A stretch of 64,000 bases of DNA, taken from NCBI RefSeq assembly GCF_036320965.1, contig NC_092241.1:26384797-26448796 (forward strand). The letters are read 5' to 3'. The position numbers were made by a program, and so were the translations under genes. Source of the stretch: Panulirus ornatus (lineage: Eukaryota; Arthropoda; Malacostraca; Decapoda; Palinuridae). The notes under the pieces were generated by a model that did no database searches, was not told the DNA's origin, and saw only the letters and a list, made by a program, of their open reading frames with translations. Position 1 is the first letter of the stretch. Each line of letters starts with the position of its first letter. Shown here in pieces: positions 24,635 to 36,158 of the stretch.

Positions 24635-24724
<90 letters not shown>
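24635..24724 (+). repeat. (AT)n(GT)n compound microsatellite
   Basis: A TA tract after the S3 hairpin grades into about 28 bases of GT. Confidence 0.9.
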
Positions 24725-24726
<2 letters not shown>

Positions 24727-24852
24727 TATCTCATTCTTGTGTCTACCATGAAGATATGATTACACGGAAATGCACATGGGACTTATCATTTTTCATTTTC
24801 CCTCGTGGTTATCAGCAGATAATAGATCACGCCAATCACTGTGACCTTACTG
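24725..24852 (+). repeat. Repeat R copy 3
   Basis: ATGATTACACGGAAATGCACATGGGACTTATC-like core in plus orientation, followed by TTTTTCATTTTCCCTCGTGG and ending at the next (AT)n. Confidence 0.6.

Positions 24853-24931
<79 letters not shown>
24853..24931 (+). repeat. (AT)n tract
   Basis: A pure TA tract at the 3' end of minus-strand element S4. Confidence 0.95.
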
Positions 24932-24934
<3 letters not shown>

Positions 24935-25132
24935 TTCTTCTTCTTCATACTATTCGCCATCTCCCGCATTAGCGAGGTTGCGTTAAGAACAGAGGACTGG
25001 ACCTTTGAGGGAATATCCTCACCTGGCCCCCTTCTCTGTCCCTTCTTTTGGAAAATAAAAAAAAAAAACGATAGGGGAGGATTTTCATCCCCCCGCTCCC
25101 TTCCCTTTTAGTCGCCTTCTACGACACGCAGG

Positions 25133-25137
<5 letters not shown>
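24932..25137 (-). mobile_element. Short LINE-derived element S4, near full length
   Basis: The minus strand reads ATTCCCTGCGTGTCG from 25137, then GTCGTAGAAGGCGAC, the GGGAGCGGGG block, a T12 run, the structured middle and the 3' hairpin (CCTCGC-TAAT-GCGGG, then GATGGCGAATAGT) and (GAA)n. About the first 50 bases of the 5' UTR-like part are missing. With S3 it forms an inverted pair about 300 bp apart. Confidence 0.75.

Positions 25138-25189
<52 letters not shown>
25138..25189 (+). repeat. (AT)n tract
   Basis: A TA tract abutting the 5' side of S4. Confidence 0.9.
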
Positions 25190-25194
<5 letters not shown>

Positions 25195-28100
25195 GAATAC
25201 ATGCACACTGTTGTGATTACATATGATATATAGGCAGTCGTAGGAATGGAAATTTGAAAAAACTGACGTAAGTACCAGTTTCGCTGAAGTATAAATCATC
25301 AGTTAGATGACCAACGGGCAGGAGACCTCTCTTCGCCAAAGTAAATTCCCACAAATTATGGAAGCATGAATAGACGTGATCCACTCCTACGCAAATGAAG
25401 TTGGAGATGATGATTATAGATGATAAAAAGATCAATTGAATTTTAGTTAGCTGAAGGGATAGGGAAAAGGACGCATGTTAAGGACAATTACAGACGATCC
25501 GGGGATATACTTCCGTGACTCTTTCATTCAATTCTTCTTATGTAAGGAAATGACATTGTTTAGAAGGGTTGCTGACGCTTGTCGACGAGGAATCTAAATG
25601 CAGTTGCCTATTCTATACACAGTGCCATCCCAAAGTTAACAGAGGATGTTAGTAATTTTTCCATGTTCAATCAGACAGGTTTCTTGTTACATACATTCCT
25701 ATGAAACTAAACCAAGGGAAGTTATTCCTTTAAAAAAAAATTGTTGTGCTCACACCTACTTTCTAAGCGTTTTACAACGGACGTCAGTAAATGATTATCA
25801 TTAACTTATCCTTTTTATTCCATGTTAGAAGGATCCCGCTTGGTACACACCTGCTTTGTGACCTCTTCTCTGGACTGGCTCACCTATGATCCCCAACTCA
25901 ACTAATCTGAGCAAGGTTCATTTGTTTGGCTGCTTTCCATCCCTCCACTGTATATTCATGTCTACGTAAGCTGCACCTTCCTAGCCTCTCTACCTGAAAG
26001 TTCGCTCTGTATATCCCTATAGCTTTACAAGAAATATGATCCTCCGTCAAAGGATATGATATAGGATTAGTTTTCAATCATCTATCTTTAATAAAGAACT
26101 AGAACTGAAAGGAGTTGATACCAAATGAAAAGCATCGAGAACAAAAGGTACTCGATACTGTGTAAGGTACTCGATACTGTGTCAGGTCTGTTTGTAAATG
26201 AATAAGAAGTTGGTGGAGACCTGCCGTGTATGAAGACGTTCAAGCACCTCGATTTTCTTCACCCTAAGCACTTACGTGAATAAAAAATATTCTTTTGTGT
26301 TGACTGCTCAAGTAATCCCGTTTGACAGTTGACCTTATCATCACCTTGACACCTCATTAGCCAAGAGGTGATACAATGGTGACATGACACGATATGAACT
26401 CGAATTTCAGCAGGTGATCTATGGAAGCCAGTCGATAAGAAACTTATGTGATATAGTGAGAAACTCATAGACATATTGTATGGATGGTAGAATCTATATG
26501 TTATAGCTCAGTCTGGCATCTTGGTTGTGAATGCTGGAAGAGTTTCTGCTTAAGGTCTCTCGTTGCTTGTGAGCGCTTCATTTTCTTTTTTTAATCTAAA
26601 GTAAGAATGGCTCCATGGCCGGGAAAATAAAAAGATGTATGTAAAGTCTGGACACCTGATTTCACGCAGGGGATCTGGATCCTCTTTCTTCTCGTTACGT
26701 CCTTTGTTTCTTTGATAATAAAGGCCACGTATGAGACTGGAAAAAAAAAAAAATGACGATCACTTTTCTTTTTTCTTTTTCCTAAGCCTTGTATTTCTTT
26801 TTCATTCCGTTATTGCTTTTGGTATTAGACTTTTACTAATTCTCCTCACAATGGAACATTGGCTATAAATCACTCTCCCATTTTTATTGCTCTGGGTCAA
26901 TGTTTAATTTTCTTGCTTATTGTTACCCTTAAGTGTCCCAGATTTCTGGCTCGTATTTATTGTTCTCCTTTATTACCTGCTGCAAGTCGCTCCTCGTCAT
27001 CATATTTCTTTTTTTATTCCTCGTCAGTATTCCTCATTATTGTCCCTCGTTCCTGATCTCTCTTGCCTTGTTCTTATTGCTTCCTATTCTTGCTAACCTT
27101 CGTTACTACATAACTTTGCCATCGCTTCATAATAAATCCCCCTTCTGTTCCTTGTCTTTATCCCTCCTTATCATTCGTCATTGCTTCCCTTCTTATTCAT
27201 TCGCTTTTACTATACATCTTTCTCTTTCTCCTATCGCTCGTTTCATCCTTTATCAAATGTTCCTTGCTGCTGTCCCATTCTAGTACTATTAGTGAATACA
27301 CCTCTTTACTTCCTTTCCTTTAGTGCTTTTCTGACCATTCTTCACCACTTCTCGTCTTTACTTCCTTAGTAACACTCTACTTCTCCTCGTTCATGCTCAA
27401 CTTTACTGTTTCTTGTTATGTTTCATTTATAGTGTTCAGTGCTAATGGTGTCGCCTTTACTAGTTTCCTTTACCAGCTTTTGTTATCTCTTGCCGGTACA
27501 TGTTTCCTAAAGTTCCTCGTTGATGGCGCATCATGATGAACTGTTGACATAGATAATGATTTTCCAATTCGAGTGCCGGAAGGTGTATCATAGACCCATT
27601 ATAGCGTAGACTTAATAGATATTTCACTTCAAATATATTTACTGACATTACTCACACCTCCTTAGCTACAGAATAAGTTTACAGGTCTTCCTCTTTGAAA
27701 AATCTGTATGTCTCTATGCTCCTACCACAGGAATCAACGAGTTTCTGTTCTCTTCCACCATCTCAAACAGCCTCGGTAAAATCCAATGGTTTCAGAGTTT
27801 GACTCTATATGTTGCTTCTATACATTCTGTTGTGTGCACTCTATACGAACAGAAGCCGCTTTTCTACTATCACAGTAGACTTAGCGAGTACATTCAGTGT
27901 ACCCGTATTGTAAAAATTTCATTAATACATGTTATGTATAACAGAAAACATCCCAGATTTCTTTTTTTCTTCATCTATAAGTGTCTTCATTTTCGGCTTC
28001 CATGTCAGAATCTTCACGCTTGCTACTCTTGGTTAATTCCTTCGCCTGCATACCACTTGTCTCGAGAGAATCATTCCTATATGCAACCACCTTATACCCG

Positions 28101-30330
28101 GACTGTAGCCCGGAGTTGACTCTGCTATAAAAGTGAGGCCTCCTGTTCTCAAGTACACATATAGTAACATTTCCTGCTACTCCTCCTCCTTTGCTGCTTC
28201 CCAGTAAGCCAAAAACCCAGCTTAATGTCTTCACAGTGCTGAACATAATCCCTCTAACTCTTATGTCAAAGAGGAACACCTGGACTGGTGCCTCCTTAGC
28301 ACTGAGATGCTGCATTCTCTGCTCCTGTGAAAAATTCCCATGATTCTTGTCTTACGATGTTTGAGGCATGATTGAGAAGAAAACATATCTGTATCTTGAA
28401 GTTAAAAGCAGCAATGATTTTTTCCTAACGCTGCAAAGAGAAAGAGTTTTCATTATATCGGTGATCATACAATGAGAACTCTCTGGCTTCAGTGGCAAAT
28501 ACCGACGCGAAAATCACGAAAAATTGAACTACTGCTTCTAAATGTCTCCTTACGACGCGCTGCCTCATTTCGTTAACAACGGACGTAGCCTCACGGTTTA
28601 TAGTCAATAAGCAATTCTTTCATGAAACCTGTAAAACGGATCGATAGAAGAAAAAACCCAAACCGCGTTCAGAATGCCTGCCCAGGTCATCACTGTTCTG
28701 CTCTGGTAGCGCCCGGCACTAAGATGTTACTGACTTCTCTCACACGTCATTTACTTGATCGAGTCTGTCAAGCGTCACGGGGGCAATCGTCTGAGATGAG
28801 CTGCCGGTCATCCCTTGGTAGTTCGATCGTTAAACCTTGAAGCGGCGCAGCTAATAAAGACTGTACCCCGAAAAAAAAATTGCACTGCTAGTTGAAATCG
28901 TTGTCAGGCTTGACCCATGAAACGAGGGAGCACGTCCTGAGGGATATGTGTGCGGCCTCCAAAGACGACCCATTAAACGGCAGTTAAGAGGACGCACGTC
29001 CCTAGGAACAAGACAGGCTTCCGAAAATGACCATTAAATAGGAACGGGTTTCATATCCCTGCGAAAGGGACAGTTAAAAAAAGTCTGACTGTTTATCTGT
29101 CCCTATCTATCTGTCCCTATCTGTCTATTTATCTGTCATCCGATATGATTTTCTCTTCCCATTTCTGTAGTGGGTGGGTGGAGGAAAGGAGGTATTCCGT
29201 GAGTAGGTACAGCCATACACCTTTATGGGACTGATATGCACGAAGGGGATCGATCCCTGACCGTAACGGGTCAGTGGTTTGACGTGCCCCCCTGGCTTAC
29301 AGATCAAGTTCTGGTCATCAGAGGACTCGTCTTTGATGTGGCTGTCACCATCAGTTGATAGATTATGACACATGTCTCATTGTACCGGACGTGATACTAC
29401 TGCCTTAACGTATATCTATGTGAACAGGGAGGTATTTCATATTGTTTAGCACGTCTTTTTAAATCAGGGATGAAACTTATATGATGCCTGGAGCATTGCC
29501 ACAGTCATTGTCCATATTTTATAGTTACCTGCAAATCTAGTGGACAAAACTAACTTTCAAAACTTTCTACTTAACACGGCGCATCTTAGTGTACTCAAGT
29601 GATTAGGAATACTTGGATAAGGTGAATATTACAGCAATATTTGTAGTATCTACGCTTGGTGTTTTTTCATGTCGAGCAAATCCTTTTTCCCTTTTATGAA
29701 TAAGAAAAAAAAAAGATTGCATATTTCAGCAGCGTGTATTTGAAGAGTAACCATACAGTAAGGAGAATCGAAGCATCAAGGAAAGTAATGTACTGTATGT
29801 GCTGTTATATTCAATAGGTATCGACTTACAAAGGGGTGTTGAGCCACCAATCATAATTCACACATTCAGCATACATTACTGCAGTATGTGCATCCAACAA
29901 AAATCCTACCCCTATGGTTTTTTAAAAGATGAATAATTTTGATATATGCTGTAGGGTTTTTTAACCCAACTCTCTTTGTACACGTTTCTCAGTGTGTGTA
30001 AAACAAAGCACACAATATAGAGCATAATGTTTTCGAATAGTTATACTGCATCTTACATATTTTTGATTTCGAGAGTCGCAATCACTGTAACAGAGTAGCA
30101 ATCATAATAATCATTAAGAAATGCGTCTCGCATTCAAGCTTAACCCATTCTACTGAGAAAACAGGATTCGTAGTATTCATTCTGAAATCCATCGTATCGA
30201 TCAGTAAAGATGACTTACATGTTAGGTGTACATAAGTCAATAGAGTTTATGAATATCAACATTAAAAGGACATTATGCCGACATCCATGGTACTGTACTG
30301 TAAAATATGTAGCACAACAATACATCTGGT
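25190..30330. other. Unassigned DNA, ~5.1 kb
   Basis: No recognised gene. A 19-bp tandem duplication (GGTACTCGATACTGTGT) lies at about 26147-26185. The plus strand is strongly pyrimidine-rich at 26860-27450, which explains the Ser/Phe/Leu-rich frames there. A minus-strand frame of 114 codons (28315-27971) ends KREDSDMEAENEDTYR. It looks protein-like but I do not recognise it. The segment near 28620-28880 is described separately. Confidence 0.5.
28622..28880 (+). other. Possible retroposed transcript 3' end
   Basis: AATAAA occurs at about 28852, followed 13 bases later by an A-run (CCCCGAAAAAAAAATTG). Upstream is GC-balanced sequence unlike its neighbours, with a 72-codon frame (28622-28840). 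This looks like an inserted polyadenylated transcript or a SINE. The source is unknown and no target duplication was found. Confidence 0.3.
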
Positions 30331-30331
30331 T

Positions 30332-30473
30332 TAAATGATAACACAGAACATGGGCATTTGAACAAATGATAGCACAGAACACACTCTGGAGGTGCATTTG
30401 AACAAATGATAGCACAGAACACACTCTGGAGGTGCATTTGAACAAATGATAGCACAGAACACACTCTGGAGGT
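30332..30473 (+). repeat. 40-bp tandem repeat (3 full units plus a partial)
   Basis: Units start at 30354, 30394 and 30434 (GCATTTGAACAAATGATAGC...). They are identical except for the end of the last one. A partial, diverged unit precedes them. The Cys-rich minus-strand frames here are repeat artefacts. Confidence 0.9.
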
Positions 30474-30479
30474 GCGTCT

Positions 30480-32115
30480 GTCTTTGTCCAAGGGAAACGT
30501 ATGTACAAATGGAAGATCAGTTGGTGATCAGGAGAATCAAAGACTTCCATAATAACTTTCCAGCCTGTTGGAAATGCTACAAAGACAGTGTTTTGCTGTC
30601 AATAAGAATTTTCTCGTTTACACTATGACCAGTTAAAGGTCTCAGCGTGTTGGGAAAAAATAGATGAATATAACAAAGCAAGATAATCAAAAGGAGGCTG
30701 GATGGGATGTCGTGATATGATCTCATCTTTTTTCCTTTAACATAAGTACAGATATTGAAAGAAATCATTTGATAAAGACGAAGTGATATTTTGTCATTAT
30801 GAATATACGTAAAGCATATCATTGTCACAATAAGTACCCGGTATGGCATCAAAGAAGGAAAAAGTTTAAACTTTTGATTTTTCATATTACTTAAGATACA
30901 AGATATGCAATAGCAGAAGAGGTATGATTTATGATTTTCACACCAACCTGAGATGAAGTACCTGTGATTTAGCACAAACTTCTCCAAAAACGAAAAAGAA
31001 TATTTTTCTTTCAAACAGAATGTTAATAAAACAATGAAACAGTAAAAATATGAATCAGTGAAGCGGAACTTATGATTAACGTTTAACATGGAATCATGAG
31101 CGGATCCACTACGTACGTATGTGAGGGAAAAGACTTAAATGAAGATTAAATGCTGATGAATAAAGAAAAAGAGAAAAGACCACTTCACAGGAGAAGCTTT
31201 TCTAGTAAACCATCCTTTCATGAACTAAGATTTTTTTGTTTTGTTTTGAATCATGTAGCCAAGGGTCGACAAAGATAAGAAGAGGATCTGTGTTGACTGT
31301 GTTGCAAGGACACAAAAGAATTGGAATCTTGAGAGATATTCTGAGAGGTATATGACTGTACGAATGTCCTTAATGCATGGGACTGTGAGCGGATGATGAA
31401 CACAAAGTTAAACTATATAACAACTTTTTGAAAATGAGAAAAGTGAAGGAATCACAGACACAGAACAAATCCCTAGTCTGAGAAAGAAGTCAGTGACGTG
31501 ACTTGGAAAGATTAGAAATCAGGTTTTTATAGAGTAAGTTGATCCTGGACGTTAGGATACGCTTGTGGCTGATTCAGTGCATCATCAAAATAAATTACCT
31601 TGAAAAACGTATCGTGGTATTCACTGTCCTGAAGAAAAAAAAACGAGTTCAACATTAAAGACAAGTAGGATTGATATGCTCGTAATCTTAAGTTACGATG
31701 AACGCGAGGACAGATATTCAGGTTCGTGGATCAATTCTATGATAAATCAAGATTGAAATTCACAGAAGCATATGTCGTAAATCCCATAACGAAACCTGAG
31801 AGCATGACTACATCATGCGATGCAAAATTGATGTCTTGGTTTATAGAAACGACGCAGCTTCTGTTTTCTTACGAAAGATGAAGAAAAAGAAGAGCTATAA
31901 AGCGATTTTGTTAATCAGTGTTTTCAGGGTAATCACAAATAGTTTGATGTCTTAAGATATGCTTAATGAAAACATTATTCAAGTACCAACATGGGGGTCG
32001 ATGGGGCTACTCTGGTTTTCACTGAGAACGGCGTAAGCGGGGTGGCGATGGGAATGAATAAAGGTAGACAGTATGAATTATATACATGTGTATATATGTA
32101 CATGTCTGTGTGTGT
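30480..32115. other. Unassigned DNA
   Basis: AT-rich, with no gene recognised. The longest frame is 170 codons on the minus strand (31089-30577). It is Phe/Tyr/Ile/Leu-rich, shows no known motif, and is probably chance. Confidence 0.5.
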
Positions 32116-32258
32116 TTATATACGTTGAGATGTATAGGTATGTATATTTGCGTGTGTGGACGTGTATGTATGTACATGTGTATGTGGGTGGGTTGGGCAA
32201 TTCTCTCGTCTGTTTCCTTGCGCTACCTCGCTAACGCGGGAGACAGCGACAAAGCAAA

Positions 32259-32262
<4 letters not shown>
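32116..32262 (+). mobile_element. LINE-A solo 3' end (strongly 5'-truncated)
   Basis: Only the last ~145 bp of the LINE-A 3' UTR is present: TGTATATTTGCGTGTGTGGA, then GGGTTGGGC, TCGTCTGTTTCCTTGCG, the CCTCGC-TAAC-GCGGG hairpin and GACAGCGACAAAGCAAA. (AT)n follows. Confidence 0.8.

Positions 32263-32324
<62 letters not shown>
32263..32324 (+). repeat. (AT)n tract after LINE-A tail
   Basis: A TA tract directly downstream of the LINE 3' hairpin. Confidence 0.95.
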
Positions 32325-32328
<4 letters not shown>

Positions 32329-32484
32329 GTATAAGTTTTTTGTCTTTCTCATTACTTTGGAAGAAATATAACCCGAGTTAGCATTTTTCTTCTTAAGGAC
32401 TTCTATTTGAAAATCAAAATAATCATGTAATTCCTGACCTGTTGCATGAGTGCTTAATCAAATTAATCTTTCTAAGTATATCGG

Positions 32485-32694
32485 TCAAATTTTTTGATGA
32501 GATTCTGAGGTAAAATTCGTGTTGTTAACTCCAACGTTGGCTGGTGCAAGAACTTTCCTAGCAAGGTGAACTATGCAGCACCAGGATAGCTTTTCTGTGG
32601 CTCCTGTGTCTTCAAGGCTTTTGCGCCTGGAGGGAACAGAGAAACGTGGGCCCTTTTGAGTATTCGAGATCTTCACCGACTCGTTTTCGTCCAT
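32485..32694 (-). other. Unrecognised 69-codon frame
   Basis: Starts MDENESVKISNTQKG and ends NNTNFTSESHQKI. Its composition is protein-like but no family is recognised. It may be chance or a remnant exon. Confidence 0.15.
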
Positions 32695-32807
32695 TATTCA
32701 TGACACAGCCTCGATGACAATGACCTCTCGTTCGCGGAGGCCAGTAACCTCCTAACTTCCTAAGTCAAGTGAAAGGCCACGGTAAGAAAGCTAATTTTTG
32801 GAGGACA

Positions 32808-32896
32808 AGATAATGATAATAATGATGATAATGATAACAACAACAACAACAAGAATGATGATAATGGTAATAATGATAATAATGATAATAAAGATG

Positions 32897-32930
<34 letters not shown>

Positions 32931-33027
32931 TAATAATAATTATAATAATAATGATAACAATAATAATAATGATAATAACAATAATAATAATAATAATAAT
33001 AACAATAATAATAATAATGATAACCAG
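32808..33027 (+). repeat. Imperfect (AAT)n/(AAC)n/(GAT)n tract
   Basis: About 220 bp of mixed AAT, GAT and AAC triplets on the plus strand. The Ile- and Tyr-rich frames on both strands are artefacts. Confidence 0.9.
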
Positions 33028-35290
33028 ATGAAGAAAGATGGGAGGAAGAAGAAGTAAAAGAAGAAACTAATGTTTCCAATCCGTGTAAGGAGTCATAGAT
33101 ATACAGTAGGGCATTCATGACCAACTGACTACGTGGAGTGCACACAAGTTGATACACAAATATGGTGTATATAACGTACTGAATAGACATACATCCAATA
33201 TAGACGCTTTCCTTGATATTTTCACTTTATCTGCAGGACAACTAGATTTCTCATAAACTGTATAATGCACCGAGACGAAAAGGAATATCTAACTATAATA
33301 CAATATCACTATGAAACTCAGGATTATGGAGGACGAAGAAGGGCTGTGTCCTGTTCATTTTTTTCATACGAGGCCAAGAAAAAACTCGACCTACCAAGAT
33401 CTGACTACTTGAGTCTTTAATCAATAACTGTTTTTAATTTGTAGATCAATTTTCTTTTTGCCTCATCTACTTGTATCTTGTGGTCGGTAAAAACAACAGA
33501 GTTCATCTAAGGTTTTCAGCAAAAGGGATCGTTTTCTTCTTTATTTCTCAAGTTGTCTAATGTCGAAAGTTGTATGAATATACATCTACAGGAAAATAGT
33601 TATATCTTGGCAGCCAGATAATACTTTTGAGATCCATCAATTCTCCTTCATTTTCTTTAAGGTAGTCACATCAATTCTCCTTAATTCTTTTTTTTTAATA
33701 TAGTCATTTTCCTTAATCTTGATCTTCTACTCTTTTTTTTCCAGTCTTGATAAAACATTTTTCCCCATTTGTTGCCATTTCCTTAATCTTTATCTTTTAC
33801 TCTTTTTTTTCCAGTGTTGATAAAACATTTTTCCCCATTTGTTGCCAAACACAAGTTCTAAATCCAGGCCCCTAGGGTGTTCTCGTTATAACCCCAAGTA
33901 CCATCTTAACATTCCTCTTATTTCATGATTACGTCTTAAATCACGATAACAACTCACATAAACCCTGCACTAAACCATAACACAGCGGCTGGTTTAAAGC
34001 TTTGCCTCGGGTTCAGCAGCTCTCATAAAGATGGCTGACACAATACGCTTTAAGGGATCATACAGAAATGGAAGAATAAGACACGACTTTTCATAGCATT
34101 TTTGTCCAATTTCTTTTTTCTTTTTTCCTTCAGGGAAGAGTTGGTAGTGGTGGATGAGGACCAAGGCTCCAGCGTTCAAAGCATCGGAAGGTTTACCTGG
34201 CTAGCAAGTGACCAAATGCCTCTCCTTATTACTCATGTGATATAGACTTCCCTTTTTTTTCTCAATGTATTTAGCACATCACTTTTTCACGGCCAGTCCC
34301 GTTTTTTTCTTTTTATTATTCAAGGTGTCTATTAATCCCATGTATATTTTGTTGCTGTCAGTCTTGCATCTTCCATTATACATCTTTGATATTGGAACTA
34401 TTATGTTTCTATCTGATCTCCCTGCTTCTCTGTACTTAAATGCTTGTAAGTCTGAATATACTTAAGTATTGGTGTAGTTTATATCCTTTACAAATATTGT
34501 TTTCTTTTTTTTTGGTCTAAACTCCGTTCTGCAGTGTTTAGTTTATGTTGATGTAAACACGAATCATCTGCCAATATCTAGTTTAAGGACGCGTCACAGA
34601 CACGCCTTGGCTCTTATACTTCAGATCAAATGAATTGTCAGACGCTATAAACTATAGCGCAGTCTGACTAGGGCTGTCTTTATCTGCTGGTCGATTTACG
34701 GATCTTACATCTCACTATGCAGTGGTTATGGTCATCCATATAGGTTACAACCTGTGGCATTTAAAGGCCTTATCAGATATAAGTAGTGTTAAAACCTCCC
34801 ACTTATAAAGAAATTCTGGGAGACTTAAGGACTCTCGCTGTGGGGGAAAAAAAACAAAATCATGACGGCTTTAGTATGATAGACTAACAACCAACACTAT
34901 ATATAAACAAACAGTTTTATTCGGTGATCTAATGTTAAGCGGACGTGTCTATAGGAAAAAAAAGAAAGAAAATGAAAGTAATTTCCTTTATTAATTCTGG
35001 GCCGGTTCTGTTTACAGAATAAGAAACTGATATTCGAAAAAATTCTTCACTGGCATAAACTGACCAGCCATAGTTCAGCCACTGTATCTGTCGAAAACGA
35101 ATTATAAACTTCCATACATACCCACTTCCCACAGTCACTGAGAGACATAAGAGTTAAAAAGATTCATGGCGAAACAAGGCGAAAAGACATCCGTGTATAT
35201 ACAGCACCTCCTCACTCTGCACGTAAGAAAAATTCCCAAGTCACTAGCGCTGTACTAAATCTCTTTAATTGAAAACGCTAACGATATCAT
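33028..35290. other. Unassigned DNA
   Basis: No gene or repeat family recognised apart from the 70-bp duplication listed separately. Confidence 0.5.
33702..33846 (+). repeat. 70-bp tandem duplication
   Basis: Two units (TTTTTTTTCCAG at about 33733 and 33803) with the shared end AAAACATTTTTCCCCATTTG and only a few differences. The repeat duplicates a pyrimidine tract plus CAG that looks like a splice acceptor. Confidence 0.85.
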
Positions 35291-35310
35291 TTTGCTGTGG
35301 TTTTTCACAG

Positions 35311-35635
35311 CAAGGTCATACTTGCAGGTGGTGGCGTGTTCGTTATGCATAATAACAGTGCAAGGGAGACCCAGTGGCTCGAGATAAACGAGTGTCATGT
35401 AGGTCATCATCACTTGCTTGAAGATTTACTGCTTAACGAGTTCGCTTGGAAAAAAGACTTCTCACAGATGGTTAATAAAATGCCTAAATCAAAATGGAGT
35501 ATTTACATCGCAACTAAAGCGTATTTGATACTATTTTCCCTCAAAGAAGATACACTGAGGATCATTTTCACTGAGAGGATTAAAGAAAAAGTTGTGGCTT
35601 ATAGGATTAATGTGACCGACGCGGACGTACACTAA
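35311..35635 (+). other. Candidate terminal exon, unrecognised protein
   Basis: An acceptor-like GTGGTTTTTCACAG ends at 35310, and the frame is open for about 107 codons from KVILAGGGVFV to a TAA stop after YRINVTDADVH. The composition is balanced and the sequence is not a simple repeat. I recognise no domain. An ATTAAA signal variant lies about 60 bp past the stop. This could be a real last exon or a chance frame. Confidence 0.25.
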
Positions 35636-35943
35636 ACACCAAGAGAGGCATCACTAATGAAGACGTCTGGGCGAGGGGCCTCTCACCAAGCTGCTAATTA
35701 AAGTCTATCATCCTCCTGGCTGGAATACTAATGGCGTACGTCCACACAGAAATATACTGCGACGAAATGAAAAAGGAGGAGCAAACACAGTTGATCCAAC
35801 GTGTGGGCTCTCGAGGCTTATTCACGCCACAGCTGCTGCAGGTGAGTTCGCCAGCACCGAGACGCGGGTGTAATTGTTGACCATAGTTCTTGAAACTCAG
35901 GAGCGAATACGAGGATTTGAAAATATTTTTTAAGGCTTGCTTT

Positions 35944-35945
<2 letters not shown>

Positions 35946-36017
<72 letters not shown>
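35946..36017 (+). repeat. (AT)n tract
   Basis: A TA tract at the 3' side of the minus-strand LINE-B tail. Confidence 0.95.
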
Positions 36018-36020
<3 letters not shown>

Positions 36021-36114
36021 GACTATTTTCTTGAGCGCCGTTTCCTGTGTTAGCGAGGTAGCATTAGGAACAGACGATGAAAAACCACATCGGCTCACAT
36101 CCATTCTCTAGCTG

Positions 36115-36116
<2 letters not shown>
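36018..36116 (-). mobile_element. LINE-B 3' tail (strongly truncated)
   Basis: The minus strand reads GTGACAGCTAGAGAATGGAT, then TCGTCTGTTCC and the terminal hairpin in decayed form (CCTCGC-TAAC-ACAGG, then GGCGCTCAAG). It matches the LINE-B 3' UTR at 9779-9880 and 51025-51125. Confidence 0.65.

Positions 36117-36157
<41 letters not shown>
36114..36157 (+). repeat. (AC)n microsatellite
   Basis: CA dinucleotides immediately upstream of the LINE-B tail. Confidence 0.9.

Positions 36158-36158
<1 letters not shown>

Noticed and set aside
29215..29330. GGATCGATCCC box suggesting another tRNA-like SINE on the minus strand
   Set aside because: Only a B-box-like palindrome is present. No A box or anticodon arm could be placed.
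30577..31089. 170-codon minus-strand frame rich in Phe, Tyr, Ile and Leu
   Set aside because: AT-rich DNA readily yields such frames. No motif, repeat or splice context supports it.
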